Positions 6,291 through 11,892 of a stretch of 11,892 nucleotides of DNA are shown here, in pieces; position 1 is the stretch's first letter; each line of letters starts with the position of its first letter. Under the pieces are notes generated by a model. That model was not told the origin of the DNA. It saw nothing but the letters and a program-made list of their open reading frames with translations, and ran no database searches. This stretch comes from Zhenpiania hominis. GTDB lineage: Bacteria > Bacillota > Clostridia > Peptostreptococcales > Anaerovoracaceae. The position numbers and the translations under genes are program-made. The DNA lies in NCBI RefSeq assembly GCF_014333425.1, contig NZ_JACRYT010000033.1:1-11892 (forward strand), written 5' to 3'.

Positions 6291-6938
6291 TTAAACTCCG
6301 AAACGATCCAAATCGCTCAGGAGTTCATTTTTAGTATTATCTTCTATTTCTGCTATAACCCGGCTCCGAATTTCATCGGTAAGCCGCATTCCTTCGACGT
6401 TGTTAATCATCTGCGGAGCGGTATCTGAAATTTTATCTACAAATCCCATTTCTAATGCCTGATTTGCAGTCAGCCAGGTTTCGCGGTCCATAAGTCTTAA
6501 AATTTCCTCTTTGCTTTTCCCTGTCTTATTCACATAAGAGGAGGCAAGGGCCGCGTTCATCTGCCTTAAAATCTCTGCGTTTTTTTGCATCTCATGATAG
6601 TCTCCATTCACGCCCCACATGGAGACATTGTGAATCATAATCATCGCCACTGGACTAATTTCGCAGGTGTTTGCCATTGCGATTACACTCGCAGCACTCC
6701 CAGCTAGAGACTGTACCTTAATCTCTACATCGTCTCGCTCCCGTAGCATTGAATAAATTTCTTGTCCAGCCATGACGGAACCGCCTCCGGAGTTAATCAT
6801 AACAGTTAGTTTTTCATCAGATTCTTTTGTCAACAGAGCATTCTTGACATCTGCCGGACAAGTGGATTCCCACTCTAGGTAGTTATAAATCCACTTATCG
6901 TCATTACTGATAATGTCCCCTCGTACATCAATTTCCAC
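6291..6938 (-). CDS. ClpP-like prohead protease (S14 family)
   Basis: A serine protease that removes the delta domain of the capsid protein during head maturation. ClpP-fold motifs are all present: INSGGGSVMAG (oxyanion strand, about residues 48-58 from this start), the nucleophile in AGSAAS (Ser about 84), MIMIHNV with the catalytic His (about 103), and MDRETWLTANQALEMGFVD, where Glu or the nearby Asp stands at the position of the third catalytic residue, as is common in phage versions. I prefer the GTG at 6938 because AGGAGGTG lies 6 bases before it; an in-frame GTG at 6947 overlaps the ribosome site itself. The start lies within the last codons of the portal gene. The portal-protease-capsid order is the standard one. 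Confidence 0.93.
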   Translation of the reverse strand: MEIDVRGDIISNDDKWIYNYLEWESTCPADVKNALLTKESDEKLTVMINSGGGSVMAGQEIYSMLRERDDVEIKVQSLAGSAASVIAMANTCEISPVAMIMIHNVSMWGVNGDYHEMQKNAEILRQMNAALASSYVNKTGKSKEEILRLMDRETWLTANQALEMGFVDKISDTAPQMINNVEGMRLTDEIRSRVIAEIEDNTKNELLSDLDRFGV

Positions 6939-8253
6939 TCTCTTCACCTCCTCTCGTTTCTTCTGGATTCTCTATTTCCTCTCTTGGTTCTTCAGGTTTT
7001 TCCTTCTCCTGATACGCTTTTCCAATCTGTGTAATCGGCTGGTAGGTGCCATTTACCATGTTTACGTCTCCGCCTTCTACATACGGAAGATCTAATAGCT
7101 CCCGCCCTTCATTAATTGTGTAAAGGCCATTTGTTACTGCTGACACGACATTTGCCATCTGTGTCTTGGCATCCGTCCGCAGGAGTGCCTTTTCATTGAA
7201 TTTAAAAAAGTACCCCTCAGAACGTTCTTTTTCTGTGAGTACTTTATAATTCAGTTCCTGCTCATATTGAGTTAACCGATAAGACATTGTGTCTACCAAG
7301 AAAGCAAGCTGCTGTGTTTCGGAATTTGCATAGCTGGATTTTTCATAATTATTTAATTGATTCGGTTTGATACCGAAGGCTGCCGCAATCTGTAGCGCCG
7401 AATACTTCTTTAACTCAAAAAATTGCGCGTCCGCCAAAGACACATTCAATGGCTGCAAGGTCATTCCGACCGGAACCGCCACAACTTTACCAGCATTTTT
7501 CGCACCTGTTAACAGGCTGTTATACTCCTTTTGCAATGCCAATCTTCTTTGCTTGTCCAAATCGCCCGTATATTGCAGAGCCATTGATGCGGTAAGTCCG
7601 TCTTTGTAAAGCGTGTTCAGATATTTCTGCGATTCTCCGGCGCCGTTTACTGTGTCAGACAGCATTTCCCGGACACTTTTTCCAAGCACACCGCCGCGGC
7701 TGAACCACGTTTTAAAATGCAGAACATTTTCCTGCGCATAAGTTTCCGATTTCCCGATGTGCGGATCAGTATATCGGTAATAAAGCTTTCCCACGTCACC
7801 AAATACGCCCTGATCGTCCATGAGGACCTGCACACACTCACTTTGCATCGGCCAAAAACCTTTTATCTTAACCGAACCGCCATAACGTTGCCGTTGCAGG
7901 CTGCTCTGTATCAGCACAAACGCATTTCCGTAGTGTTGACAGTTAAATTCAATTGTCCCCCAGAACGTCGCCGGGGTCATGATGTTGTTTGGTCTTGTAA
8001 TTAGCCGGGCCGCCGCATCGGTTAAATCTGCCCGCAATTTCCCGCGGTCCGTATCCTGATAAAACTTAAGCGGCAATTTCCCCATTGTCTCAGAGAGCAT
8101 CTTGAGACAGGTGAAGTATGTAACCTCATTCAGTTCCTTTCTTGGCAGGTTTGCATCAATCCCCATCCACTTTAAAAATTCGGTATCGTCTAACGAGACG
8201 GCCGGGCGCGTCAGGGCATTGGCCGCAGCCTTTATCCGGTCTTTAATCCCCAT
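6928..8253 (-). CDS. Portal protein (HK97 family)
   Basis: The portal forms the dodecameric ring at one capsid vertex through which DNA enters and leaves. The 441-residue length and sequence fit the HK97 portal family: VTYFTCLKMLSETMGKLPLKFY (about residues 44-65), RPNNIMTPATFWGTIEFNCQHYGNAFVLI (about 87-115), GKSVREMLSDTVNGA, and FGIKPNQLNNYEKSSYANSETQQLAFL (about 293-319). The C-terminal 30 residues are a low-complexity E- and P-rich tail. ATG 8253 lies within the end of terL (11-base overlap) with GAGG about 9 bases upstream, so translation is probably coupled. Confidence 0.95.
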   Translation of the reverse strand: MGIKDRIKAAANALTRPAVSLDDTEFLKWMGIDANLPRKELNEVTYFTCLKMLSETMGKLPLKFYQDTDRGKLRADLTDAAARLITRPNNIMTPATFWGTIEFNCQHYGNAFVLIQSSLQRQRYGGSVKIKGFWPMQSECVQVLMDDQGVFGDVGKLYYRYTDPHIGKSETYAQENVLHFKTWFSRGGVLGKSVREMLSDTVNGAGESQKYLNTLYKDGLTASMALQYTGDLDKQRRLALQKEYNSLLTGAKNAGKVVAVPVGMTLQPLNVSLADAQFFELKKYSALQIAAAFGIKPNQLNNYEKSSYANSETQQLAFLVDTMSYRLTQYEQELNYKVLTEKERSEGYFFKFNEKALLRTDAKTQMANVVSAVTNGLYTINEGRELLDLPYVEGGDVNMVNGTYQPITQIGKAYQEKEKPEEPREEIENPEETRGGEESGN

Positions 8254-9997
8254 TCAGTAATTCCTCCATAAAATTGTCCAAATAAGCGCCATAATCATCC
8301 CCAAAGATATGATACATTGCCAGCTTAAATGCACATAACACCGCATCCACCGGGTCAATGCGCTTTGTGGTTGCATCTTTATCAATTTTTATCAGGCCAT
8401 TGCTCTGTCGAATGACGGCATTACTCATGGCATAATTTAAAAGCGGATTCTTCAAATACTGCACATTTCCACAGAATACCTGCTCCCGAAACCCCTGTGT
8501 CGCTTCATTCAAATGCTTATGGCTTTGAAAAACCTCTTCTACCGTGTATCCTTCATCGGACAAGTCCATCATTAGCTTCGACGCATTCGCCGGGTCAAAA
8601 CAGAGACATTGCACATCGAGATTGTACCGGCTGCATTCTTCCATAACGTAGCGCATAACCGCGCCCTGATCCACAATCGGAGTATCTGTTACAGTCAGAT
8701 GTCCAGCTCTCTCCCATGCTTCGTATGGCGCTTTGTCTTTTAAAATGTGTTCTCGCAACTTCTCCCGTGTAGGAATAAAACTGTGAGTCCATACGAGATA
8801 TTTCACAATCTCTTTTCCGTTCCCGTCATACTTTCCAGACAGATACGGAATCACAAACGCTACAGAAGTCAGGTCTGTTTTGGCCGACATATCAAATCCT
8901 ACATAGACCGGCCGCCCTTCAATTTCAAAAGGAAGCCCCTCAATCTCGCAAACTTTCCATTTTGACATATCCATATAGCCGTTTTCTTTTGCCATAACCC
9001 AGACGTTGAGGCACTTAGTCAGAAACGCAGTCATGTGCTCCGGCTGTTCCTTTGCGACTTTATAATCGCCTCGGATTTTTTCTCGCCCTTCCGGATAGCT
9101 CATACGAATCGGATTCGCTTTCTTCCATAACTCTTCATTGTCTAAGCGTGATACATCTTCATAATCCTCGGTATCCATCTCACAGATATCAATCAGATAT
9201 TCATCATCTTCCACGTCAATATTCGGATCAAGAATTTTGGAACAATAATCATACTCCGTCACAAAACAAGGGTAGGTTAAATCCATTCCTGCGGTTGTGA
9301 TAATCATTAAAAGCGGCTCCTTTGTGTTTGAGCCTAATGCCAAATCGTAAAACTCTGTAGTTTTGTGTTGATGATATTCGTCCAAGACCAAAAGCGCCGG
9401 ATTCGTTCCGTCTCCGCTCCTGCCGTCTTCTTTTGATAAAGGCTTAATAGTGCTCCCTGTTTTATAATGACGAATGCTATCACGCGTGACACGGAATTTT
9501 GTTTGAAGCGGGGACCCACGGAGCATCAATCCAGCTTCTGTAAACACAATTTTTGACTGATCCCGCTTGGTTCCTGCTGTATAGATTTCTGCCACTTCTC
9601 CATTTTTTGTAGCGGTAACTGCACACTCATATAAAGCAACGCCCGCCTCTTCCTGAGATTTTGCGTTTTTTCGCGCCACTTCTGTAAAGGATTTTTTAAA
9701 TCTTCTGCGTTCCGTATCTTTATGAACCCATCCATAAAGTTGACAGAGTCGGAATTTCTGCCATTCAGTTAATTCAATCGGCTTTCCTGCGAGAATTCCT
9801 TTACTGTGTCTTAAAAAAGAGAACCAGTCTACAATGTTCTGGGCACGTTCCTCATTCCACACATACGGAAATCCATCTGTCCCGATTCGCTTAGAATCTT
9901 TTAGAAATCGCATACAGGCCCATTTATGTTTTTGACAACTCAAAATGTGATCGGAAATACAGTCTTGCGCATACCGCTTAATTTCTTCAAAAATCAT
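8243..9997 (-). CDS. terL: Terminase large subunit (ATPase and nuclease)
   Basis: This is the motor that pumps DNA into the prohead and cuts concatemers. The 584-residue protein has the complete two-domain design. The ATPase domain has a deviant Walker A VARKNAKS (residues 107-114), Walker B LLVLDE (202-207) and coupling motif IITTAG (232-237). The RNase H-like nuclease domain starts at VYVGFDMSAKTDLT (Asp 369), continues at LCFDPA (Asp 468) and ends at RIDPVDAV (Asp 548 and Asp 551), giving the expected acidic metal-binding residues. ATG 9997 overlaps the terS stop by 4 bases (ATGA). The family is the large terminase type that normally pairs with a P27 small subunit, as here. Confidence 0.97.
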   Translation of the reverse strand: MIFEEIKRYAQDCISDHILSCQKHKWACMRFLKDSKRIGTDGFPYVWNEERAQNIVDWFSFLRHSKGILAGKPIELTEWQKFRLCQLYGWVHKDTERRRFKKSFTEVARKNAKSQEEAGVALYECAVTATKNGEVAEIYTAGTKRDQSKIVFTEAGLMLRGSPLQTKFRVTRDSIRHYKTGSTIKPLSKEDGRSGDGTNPALLVLDEYHQHKTTEFYDLALGSNTKEPLLMIITTAGMDLTYPCFVTEYDYCSKILDPNIDVEDDEYLIDICEMDTEDYEDVSRLDNEELWKKANPIRMSYPEGREKIRGDYKVAKEQPEHMTAFLTKCLNVWVMAKENGYMDMSKWKVCEIEGLPFEIEGRPVYVGFDMSAKTDLTSVAFVIPYLSGKYDGNGKEIVKYLVWTHSFIPTREKLREHILKDKAPYEAWERAGHLTVTDTPIVDQGAVMRYVMEECSRYNLDVQCLCFDPANASKLMMDLSDEGYTVEEVFQSHKHLNEATQGFREQVFCGNVQYLKNPLLNYAMSNAVIRQSNGLIKIDKDATTKRIDPVDAVLCAFKLAMYHIFGDDYGAYLDNFMEELLNGD

Positions 9998-10476
9998 ATT
10001 GCGCTGAATTTCCTTTCAATCATTTCCTCTTGTTTATCCACTTTTGCAGACCCCGCTTTCAATCGAGAATCAATTGTCAGCCCGCAAAGGCTTGCGAATT
10101 TTCGCATTTCCTCTGCATAGCTTTTCTGAACATCAATCAAAGGATTTCGGACCTTGTTCTTTCCGTATTGTGTAACCTTATCTACAAGCGCAGGCTGCCC
10201 CTTTAACTCTTTTGTGACCTTTCGATAACTTGCATACGCGTTGCAATAACATGCAAGATTGTTTAAATCCAAATTTCCAACAATATTGATTTTCTCTAAT
10301 TCTTTAATAAGGCGATTCCACTCTTTTTTGGCCGTAGCATCTACTAGCCATGTCGGCGGAGTTGATAACTGGTCACTATCCCCTCTTACAGCCTCTTCCT
10401 CAAACTCCTTTCTTTGTATATCCACAACTTTTAGGTTTCCCTGCTGCTCTGCAAGCGGTTTTCTAGGTCTCCCCAT
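9994..10476 (-). CDS. terS: Terminase small subunit (P27 family)
   Basis: The small subunit recognises the packaging start site and hands DNA to TerL. The 160-residue protein shows the P27 pattern: a basic start (MGRPRKPL), STPPTWLVDATAKKEWNRLIKELEKINIVGNLDLNNLACYCNAYASY (about residues 38-84), the usual helical DNA-binding core, and NPLIDVQKSYAEEMRKFASLCGLT (about 111-134) followed by a basic tail. The ATG is preceded by GAGGTGAT, close to a perfect anti-16S match. It directly follows the HNH gene and overlaps terL, giving the classical HNH-terS-terL packaging cassette. Confidence 0.95.
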   Translation of the reverse strand: MGRPRKPLAEQQGNLKVVDIQRKEFEEEAVRGDSDQLSTPPTWLVDATAKKEWNRLIKELEKINIVGNLDLNNLACYCNAYASYRKVTKELKGQPALVDKVTQYGKNKVRNPLIDVQKSYAEEMRKFASLCGLTIDSRLKAGSAKVDKQEEMIERKFSAI

Positions 10477-10564
10477 GCTATCACCTCGCTTTCATCTACC
10501 ATTTTTTAGAAATTTGCAAAAAGAAAGGAGCATACGTGGTCGTGGCAACTTTTACAAAAACTTT
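10477..10564. other. Non-coding gap between HNH and terS, possible packaging (cos) region
   Basis: This is an 88-base AT-rich spacer with no reading frame of note. It contains one GC-rich patch, CGTGGTCGTGGCA on the plus strand (10535-10547), including a short GTGG repeat. In many phages that carry an HNH gene next to terS, the cohesive-end site lies close to these genes, so this gap is the best local candidate. There is no direct evidence of cleavage here. Confidence 0.2.
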
Positions 10565-10957
10565 TTAACCGCCCCCGTACTCCCGATATTGCAAAAGATA
10601 TGCTTTAAGCTCTTCTTTTATTTTTGTATCACATTCTTTGTACCGTCTATGTATCTCTGTATGGCTGTCCCTGCTGACCGGAATTAGGTTGTCTGTATGA
10701 TAGAACATACTGGGACTGTCCGCTGCTTCTATGATATGATGCACGGTGTCCGCAGGCTGTACCTTTCCTTCGTGGTACAGTGCATAGAGATCTATTCCAT
10801 CATATAGATTTATGACATAATCTCTGATACGTCTCCACCTCTGTGTATGATACTGCTTCTTAATTCCCTGCGGCTTGTTATACTCTCTCTTGGTGCAGTC
10901 ACAGGTTGTTCCAGACGGAATACGCTTCCCACAGCGGACACAGCGTTTATATATCAT
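10565..10957 (-). CDS. HNH endonuclease of the packaging module
   Basis: HNH proteins encoded beside terminases are needed for DNA cutting during packaging in HK97-like phages. This 130-residue protein has two putative metal sites. An N-terminal knuckle has CVRC (Cys 6 and 9) and CDC (Cys 19 and 21). The HNH core has His 73-His 74 (DTVHHIIE), Asn 90 (TDNLIPV) and His 99 / His 103 (SHTEIH), all in the expected spacing. The YHTQRWRRIRDYVI helix before the core is also typical. The ATG (10957) follows AAAGG with a 6-base spacer and lies only about 20 bases after the hicB terminator, so it has no room for its own promoter. Confidence 0.93.
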   Translation of the reverse strand: MIYKRCVRCGKRIPSGTTCDCTKREYNKPQGIKKQYHTQRWRRIRDYVINLYDGIDLYALYHEGKVQPADTVHHIIEAADSPSMFYHTDNLIPVSRDSHTEIHRRYKECDTKIKEELKAYLLQYREYGGG

Positions 10958-10977
10958 GTTCTTACCTTTCGTTGCAT

Positions 10978-11007
10978 AAGAAAAGACGCTCCCATTTTGG
11001 AAGCGCC
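10978..11007 (-). terminator. Rho-independent terminator after hicB
   Basis: On the minus strand GGCGCTTCC (11007-10999) pairs with GGGAGCGTC (10993-10985) across the loop AAAAT, nine pairs including two G-U, followed by TTTTCTT. It lies about 20 bases past the hicB stop and just before the HNH gene, so it ends the toxin-antitoxin transcript and insulates the packaging genes. Confidence 0.8.
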
Positions 11008-11027
11008 TTATTCTGTTCTGTCTTACT

Positions 11028-11462
11028 TTATCTGGACACGTTTAACTTCTGCATCAGTGCATCTTGTAATACCCTTGATACATTTAAGTTTGCTGCTTCA
11101 GCTTCCTGATTCAGCCAGTTTGGAAGCGTTACGTTTCTTCTGACAGTCTTATTGTCGACTCTTCTGCGGTAAACGTCTAGATCTACATCCACAAGGGATA
11201 TAATTCCTTCTCCATCTTCTGCAAAGGTTCCCTTGCTTACATCAATATCATGTAAATCCGATGCAGTCTTAATCGGTTTGTGACTGTCTTCTGCCGAGAT
11301 ACACGAAAGCCCTATGGCGTCTCTGGCCATCATAATTGCATCTGCAAAAGAGGCTTTCTCTTCTCCCTCTTCGTTTGCCTCTGTGAGTATATTTAAGTCC
11401 GGCACCTCAATCAATATATTTGTGCCAACATCCGTAAAGATAACTGGATAGGTTACTTTCAT
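11028..11462 (-). CDS. hicB: HicB antitoxin
   Basis: HicB binds and blocks the HicA toxin and usually represses its own operon. This 144-residue protein has the two expected parts. Residues 1-95 form the partial RNase H-like fold (MKVTYPVIFTDVGTNILIEVPDL, then FADAIMMARDAIGL at about 39-52). The C-terminal RRNVTLPNWLNQEAEAANLNVSRVLQDALMQKL (108-140) is a ribbon-helix-helix DNA-binding domain. I start at ATG 11462 because AGGAGG stands 7 bases upstream; an in-frame ATG seven codons earlier precedes that ribosome site. It lies 36 bases after hicA, in one transcript. Presence on a prophage suggests a role in element maintenance or phage defence, which is inference. Confidence 0.93.
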   Translation of the reverse strand: MKVTYPVIFTDVGTNILIEVPDLNILTEANEEGEEKASFADAIMMARDAIGLSCISAEDSHKPIKTASDLHDIDVSKGTFAEDGEGIISLVDVDLDVYRRRVDNKTVRRNVTLPNWLNQEAEAANLNVSRVLQDALMQKLNVSR

Positions 11463-11489
11463 TGATTTCCCTCCTAACAACATAAGGCT

Positions 11490-11510
11490 GGGGATTTTTT
11501 ATAATCCCCA
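11490..11510 (-). other. Hairpin overlapping the hicA stop, between toxin and antitoxin
   Basis: TGGGGATT and AATCCCCA (arms 11489-11496 and 11503-11510) form an 8-bp perfect stem with a 6-base loop, covering the last hicA codons and stop. No T-tract follows, so it is not a complete terminator. It could slow ribosomes or protect and process mRNA between toxin and antitoxin and help set their ratio. Confidence 0.5.
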
Positions 11511-11669
11511 TTTTTTCAGTATGGCCTTTGCCAGCCTCTCATTGATTTCTCTATGGCGCGGTATCTGTTCTTCATCATCCCCACGCTTATATACATCGTG
11601 GTTTCCGCCATGCCTGTCAAATTTGAATCCGGCTTTTTCAAGTTTTTTAATTAAGTCTCTTTGTTTCAT
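11499..11669 (-). CDS. hicA: HicA mRNA interferase toxin
   Basis: HicA cleaves mRNAs and stops growth when free of HicB. The 56-residue protein has the family double-stranded-RNA-binding-like fold: the MKQRDLIKKLEKAGFKF start, the catalytic His in GGNHDVYKRG (His 24), IPRHREI (36-42) and the closing helix ERLAKAILKKWGL. Length is normal for a small HicA. The start is ATG 11669, with AAGGAGGGG 4-5 bases upstream; the open frame extends further 5', but those extra codons run through the promoter and are not protein. It is the first gene of the operon, with hicB downstream, the common toxin-first order. Confidence 0.94.
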   Translation of the reverse strand: MKQRDLIKKLEKAGFKFDRHGGNHDVYKRGDDEEQIPRHREINERLAKAILKKWGL

Positions 11670-11690
11670 ACCGCCCCTCCTTATGTTATT

Positions 11691-11719
11691 ATTATACACA
11701 CTAATGACACATTTGTCAA
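11691..11719 (-). promoter_or_regulatory. Consensus sigma-A promoter of hicAB
   Basis: The minus strand has TTGACA (11719-11714), a 17-base spacer and TATAAT (11696-11691), a perfect vegetative promoter. Transcription should begin near 11684, leaving a very short leader that is almost all ribosome site before hicA. Such a strong promoter on a toxin operon is normally kept down by repression. Confidence 0.9.
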
Positions 11720-11745
11720 GTGTTTTATACACATTTTTTACACAT
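11696..11745. promoter_or_regulatory. Candidate HicB operator: palindromes and phased ACACA motifs
   Basis: The palindrome TGACA-CATT-TGTCA (11705-11718, plus strand) covers the -35 box, and GTGT-TTTAT-ACAC (11720-11732) lies just upstream. In addition ACACA elements begin at 11696, 11707, 11729 and 11740, spaced 11, 22 and 11 bases, so they face the same side of the helix. Ribbon-helix-helix repressors bind such short repeated sites. Binding is inferred. Confidence 0.5.
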
Positions 11746-11748
11746 AGC

Positions 11749-11774
11749 AAAAGACACCCCACCAACTGGGCGCC
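11749..11774 (-). terminator. Rho-independent terminator upstream of hicAB
   Basis: On the minus strand GGCGCCC (11774-11768) pairs with GGGTGTC (11759-11753), seven pairs including two G-U, followed by TTTT (11752-11749). It ends whatever gene lies further right and shields the hicAB promoter. Its flanks closely resemble those of the terminator after hicB. Confidence 0.6.
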
Positions 11775-11817
11775 TTCTGCCGTTATGTTAAAGTATCAGG
11801 AGGACATCAAATGCCTT

Positions 11818-11892
11818 TTATCTTTTTTTACTCACTATCATAATATCACACTTTTTTTGCCCCAGGGTTACCATGTTTACCCCCATGTTACT
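11818..11892 (-). CDS. Possible 3' end of an unidentified gene (partial)
   Basis: A frame open from the window edge reads 24 residues (SNMGVNMVTLGQ..., ending SKKR) to a TAA at 11820-11818, about 45 bases before a terminator on the same strand. The other two frames close almost at once, so if a gene enters from the right this is its frame. The residues are not recognisable. The DNA is partly repetitive (two TTACC...CATGT units on the plus strand) and an extended -10-like TGATATTAT also occurs here, so it may be non-coding. Confidence 0.25.
   Translation of the reverse strand, partial: SNMGVNMVTLGQKKCDIMIVSKKR

Noticed and set aside
5941..6294. 117-codon plus-strand frame rich in serine and phenylalanine opposite the capsid N-terminus
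   Set aside because: The S/F-rich make-up is the mirror of the lysine- and glutamate-rich delta domain on the real strand.
10477..10530. Possible late promoter (TTGCAA with a TAGATG-like -10) just upstream of terS
   Set aside because: The -10 match is poor and the spacing is 15 bases; it would also leave the HNH gene outside the transcript. Not convincing without transcript data.
10259..10687. 142-codon open frame on the plus strand across terS and the HNH gene
   Set aside because: It is antisense to two clearly identified genes, lacks a ribosome site, and its composition is that expected from the opposite strand.
11798..11843. Plus-strand mini-frame of 10 codons (ATG 11811) with a good AGGAGG seven bases upstream
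   Set aside because: Too short to recognise, made of T-rich codons, and no promoter is visible; it may be chance complementarity near the terminator. A divergent leader peptide cannot be excluded.
1..11892. CRISPR arrays, tRNA or rRNA genes, diversity-generating template repeats, complete IS elements
   Set aside because: I looked for regularly spaced direct repeats, cloverleaf-like segments, paired variable repeats and transposase motifs and saw none within the window.

Overview
The window is a block of prophage (or phage) late genes, all on the minus strand and read from right to left, with a small toxin-antitoxin cassette at the upstream (right) end. Strong AGGAGG-type ribosome sites, moderate-to-low GC, a sigma-A-type consensus promoter and the protein families all point to a Bacillota host. 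A gut clostridial (Lachnospiraceae-like) host is my best guess, but that is an inference and not a proof. The order of genes is that of an HK97-fold, contractile-tailed (myovirus) phage.

Layout in transcription order. (1) 11892-10978: the tail end of an unidentified reading frame, a rho-independent terminator, then hicA-hicB under a perfect TTGACA-17-TATAAT promoter, closed by a second terminator. The cassette looks like a self-contained 'moron'. (2) 10957-8243, DNA packaging: HNH endonuclease, P27-type small terminase, large terminase. (3) 8253-5136, head: HK97-type portal, ClpP-like prohead protease, major capsid protein with an N-terminal delta/scaffold domain. (4) 5064-3345, connector and neck: a small head-fibre-like protein, gp6-like connector, head-closure protein, gp10-like protein, and a probable tail terminator. 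(5) 3341-105, tail: short sheath protein, XkdM-like tube protein, XkdN-like tail assembly chaperone with a -1 frameshift extension, and the N-terminal part of a tape measure protein that stops abnormally early. The genes overlap or sit a few bases apart, as expected of one long late transcript. No gene-free stretch exceeds 300 bases; the longest is 11670-11817, which holds the hicAB promoter and a terminator.

The genes work as one assembly line. Terminase and HNH cut and pump DNA through the portal into a shell made by the capsid protein and matured by the ClpP-like protease. The connector, closure and terminator proteins finish the neck. Sheath, tube, chaperone and tape measure build a contractile tail.

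The most interesting points are these. A textbook A AAA AAC slippery heptamer lies directly against the chaperone stop codon, with a 61-codon downstream frame and a correctly spaced hairpin. The tape measure stops after 373 residues and is followed by an AT-rich, structured leader with a ribosome site and a new ATG at the window edge, which suggests an inserted element or a split gene. The hicAB cassette is bracketed by look-alike terminators and has 11-bp-phased ACACA motifs over its promoter. A G5 run at the capsid stop codon opens a -1 frame up to the next gene's ribosome site. Otherwise this is an ordinary phage structural module, and I see no wholly new system in it.
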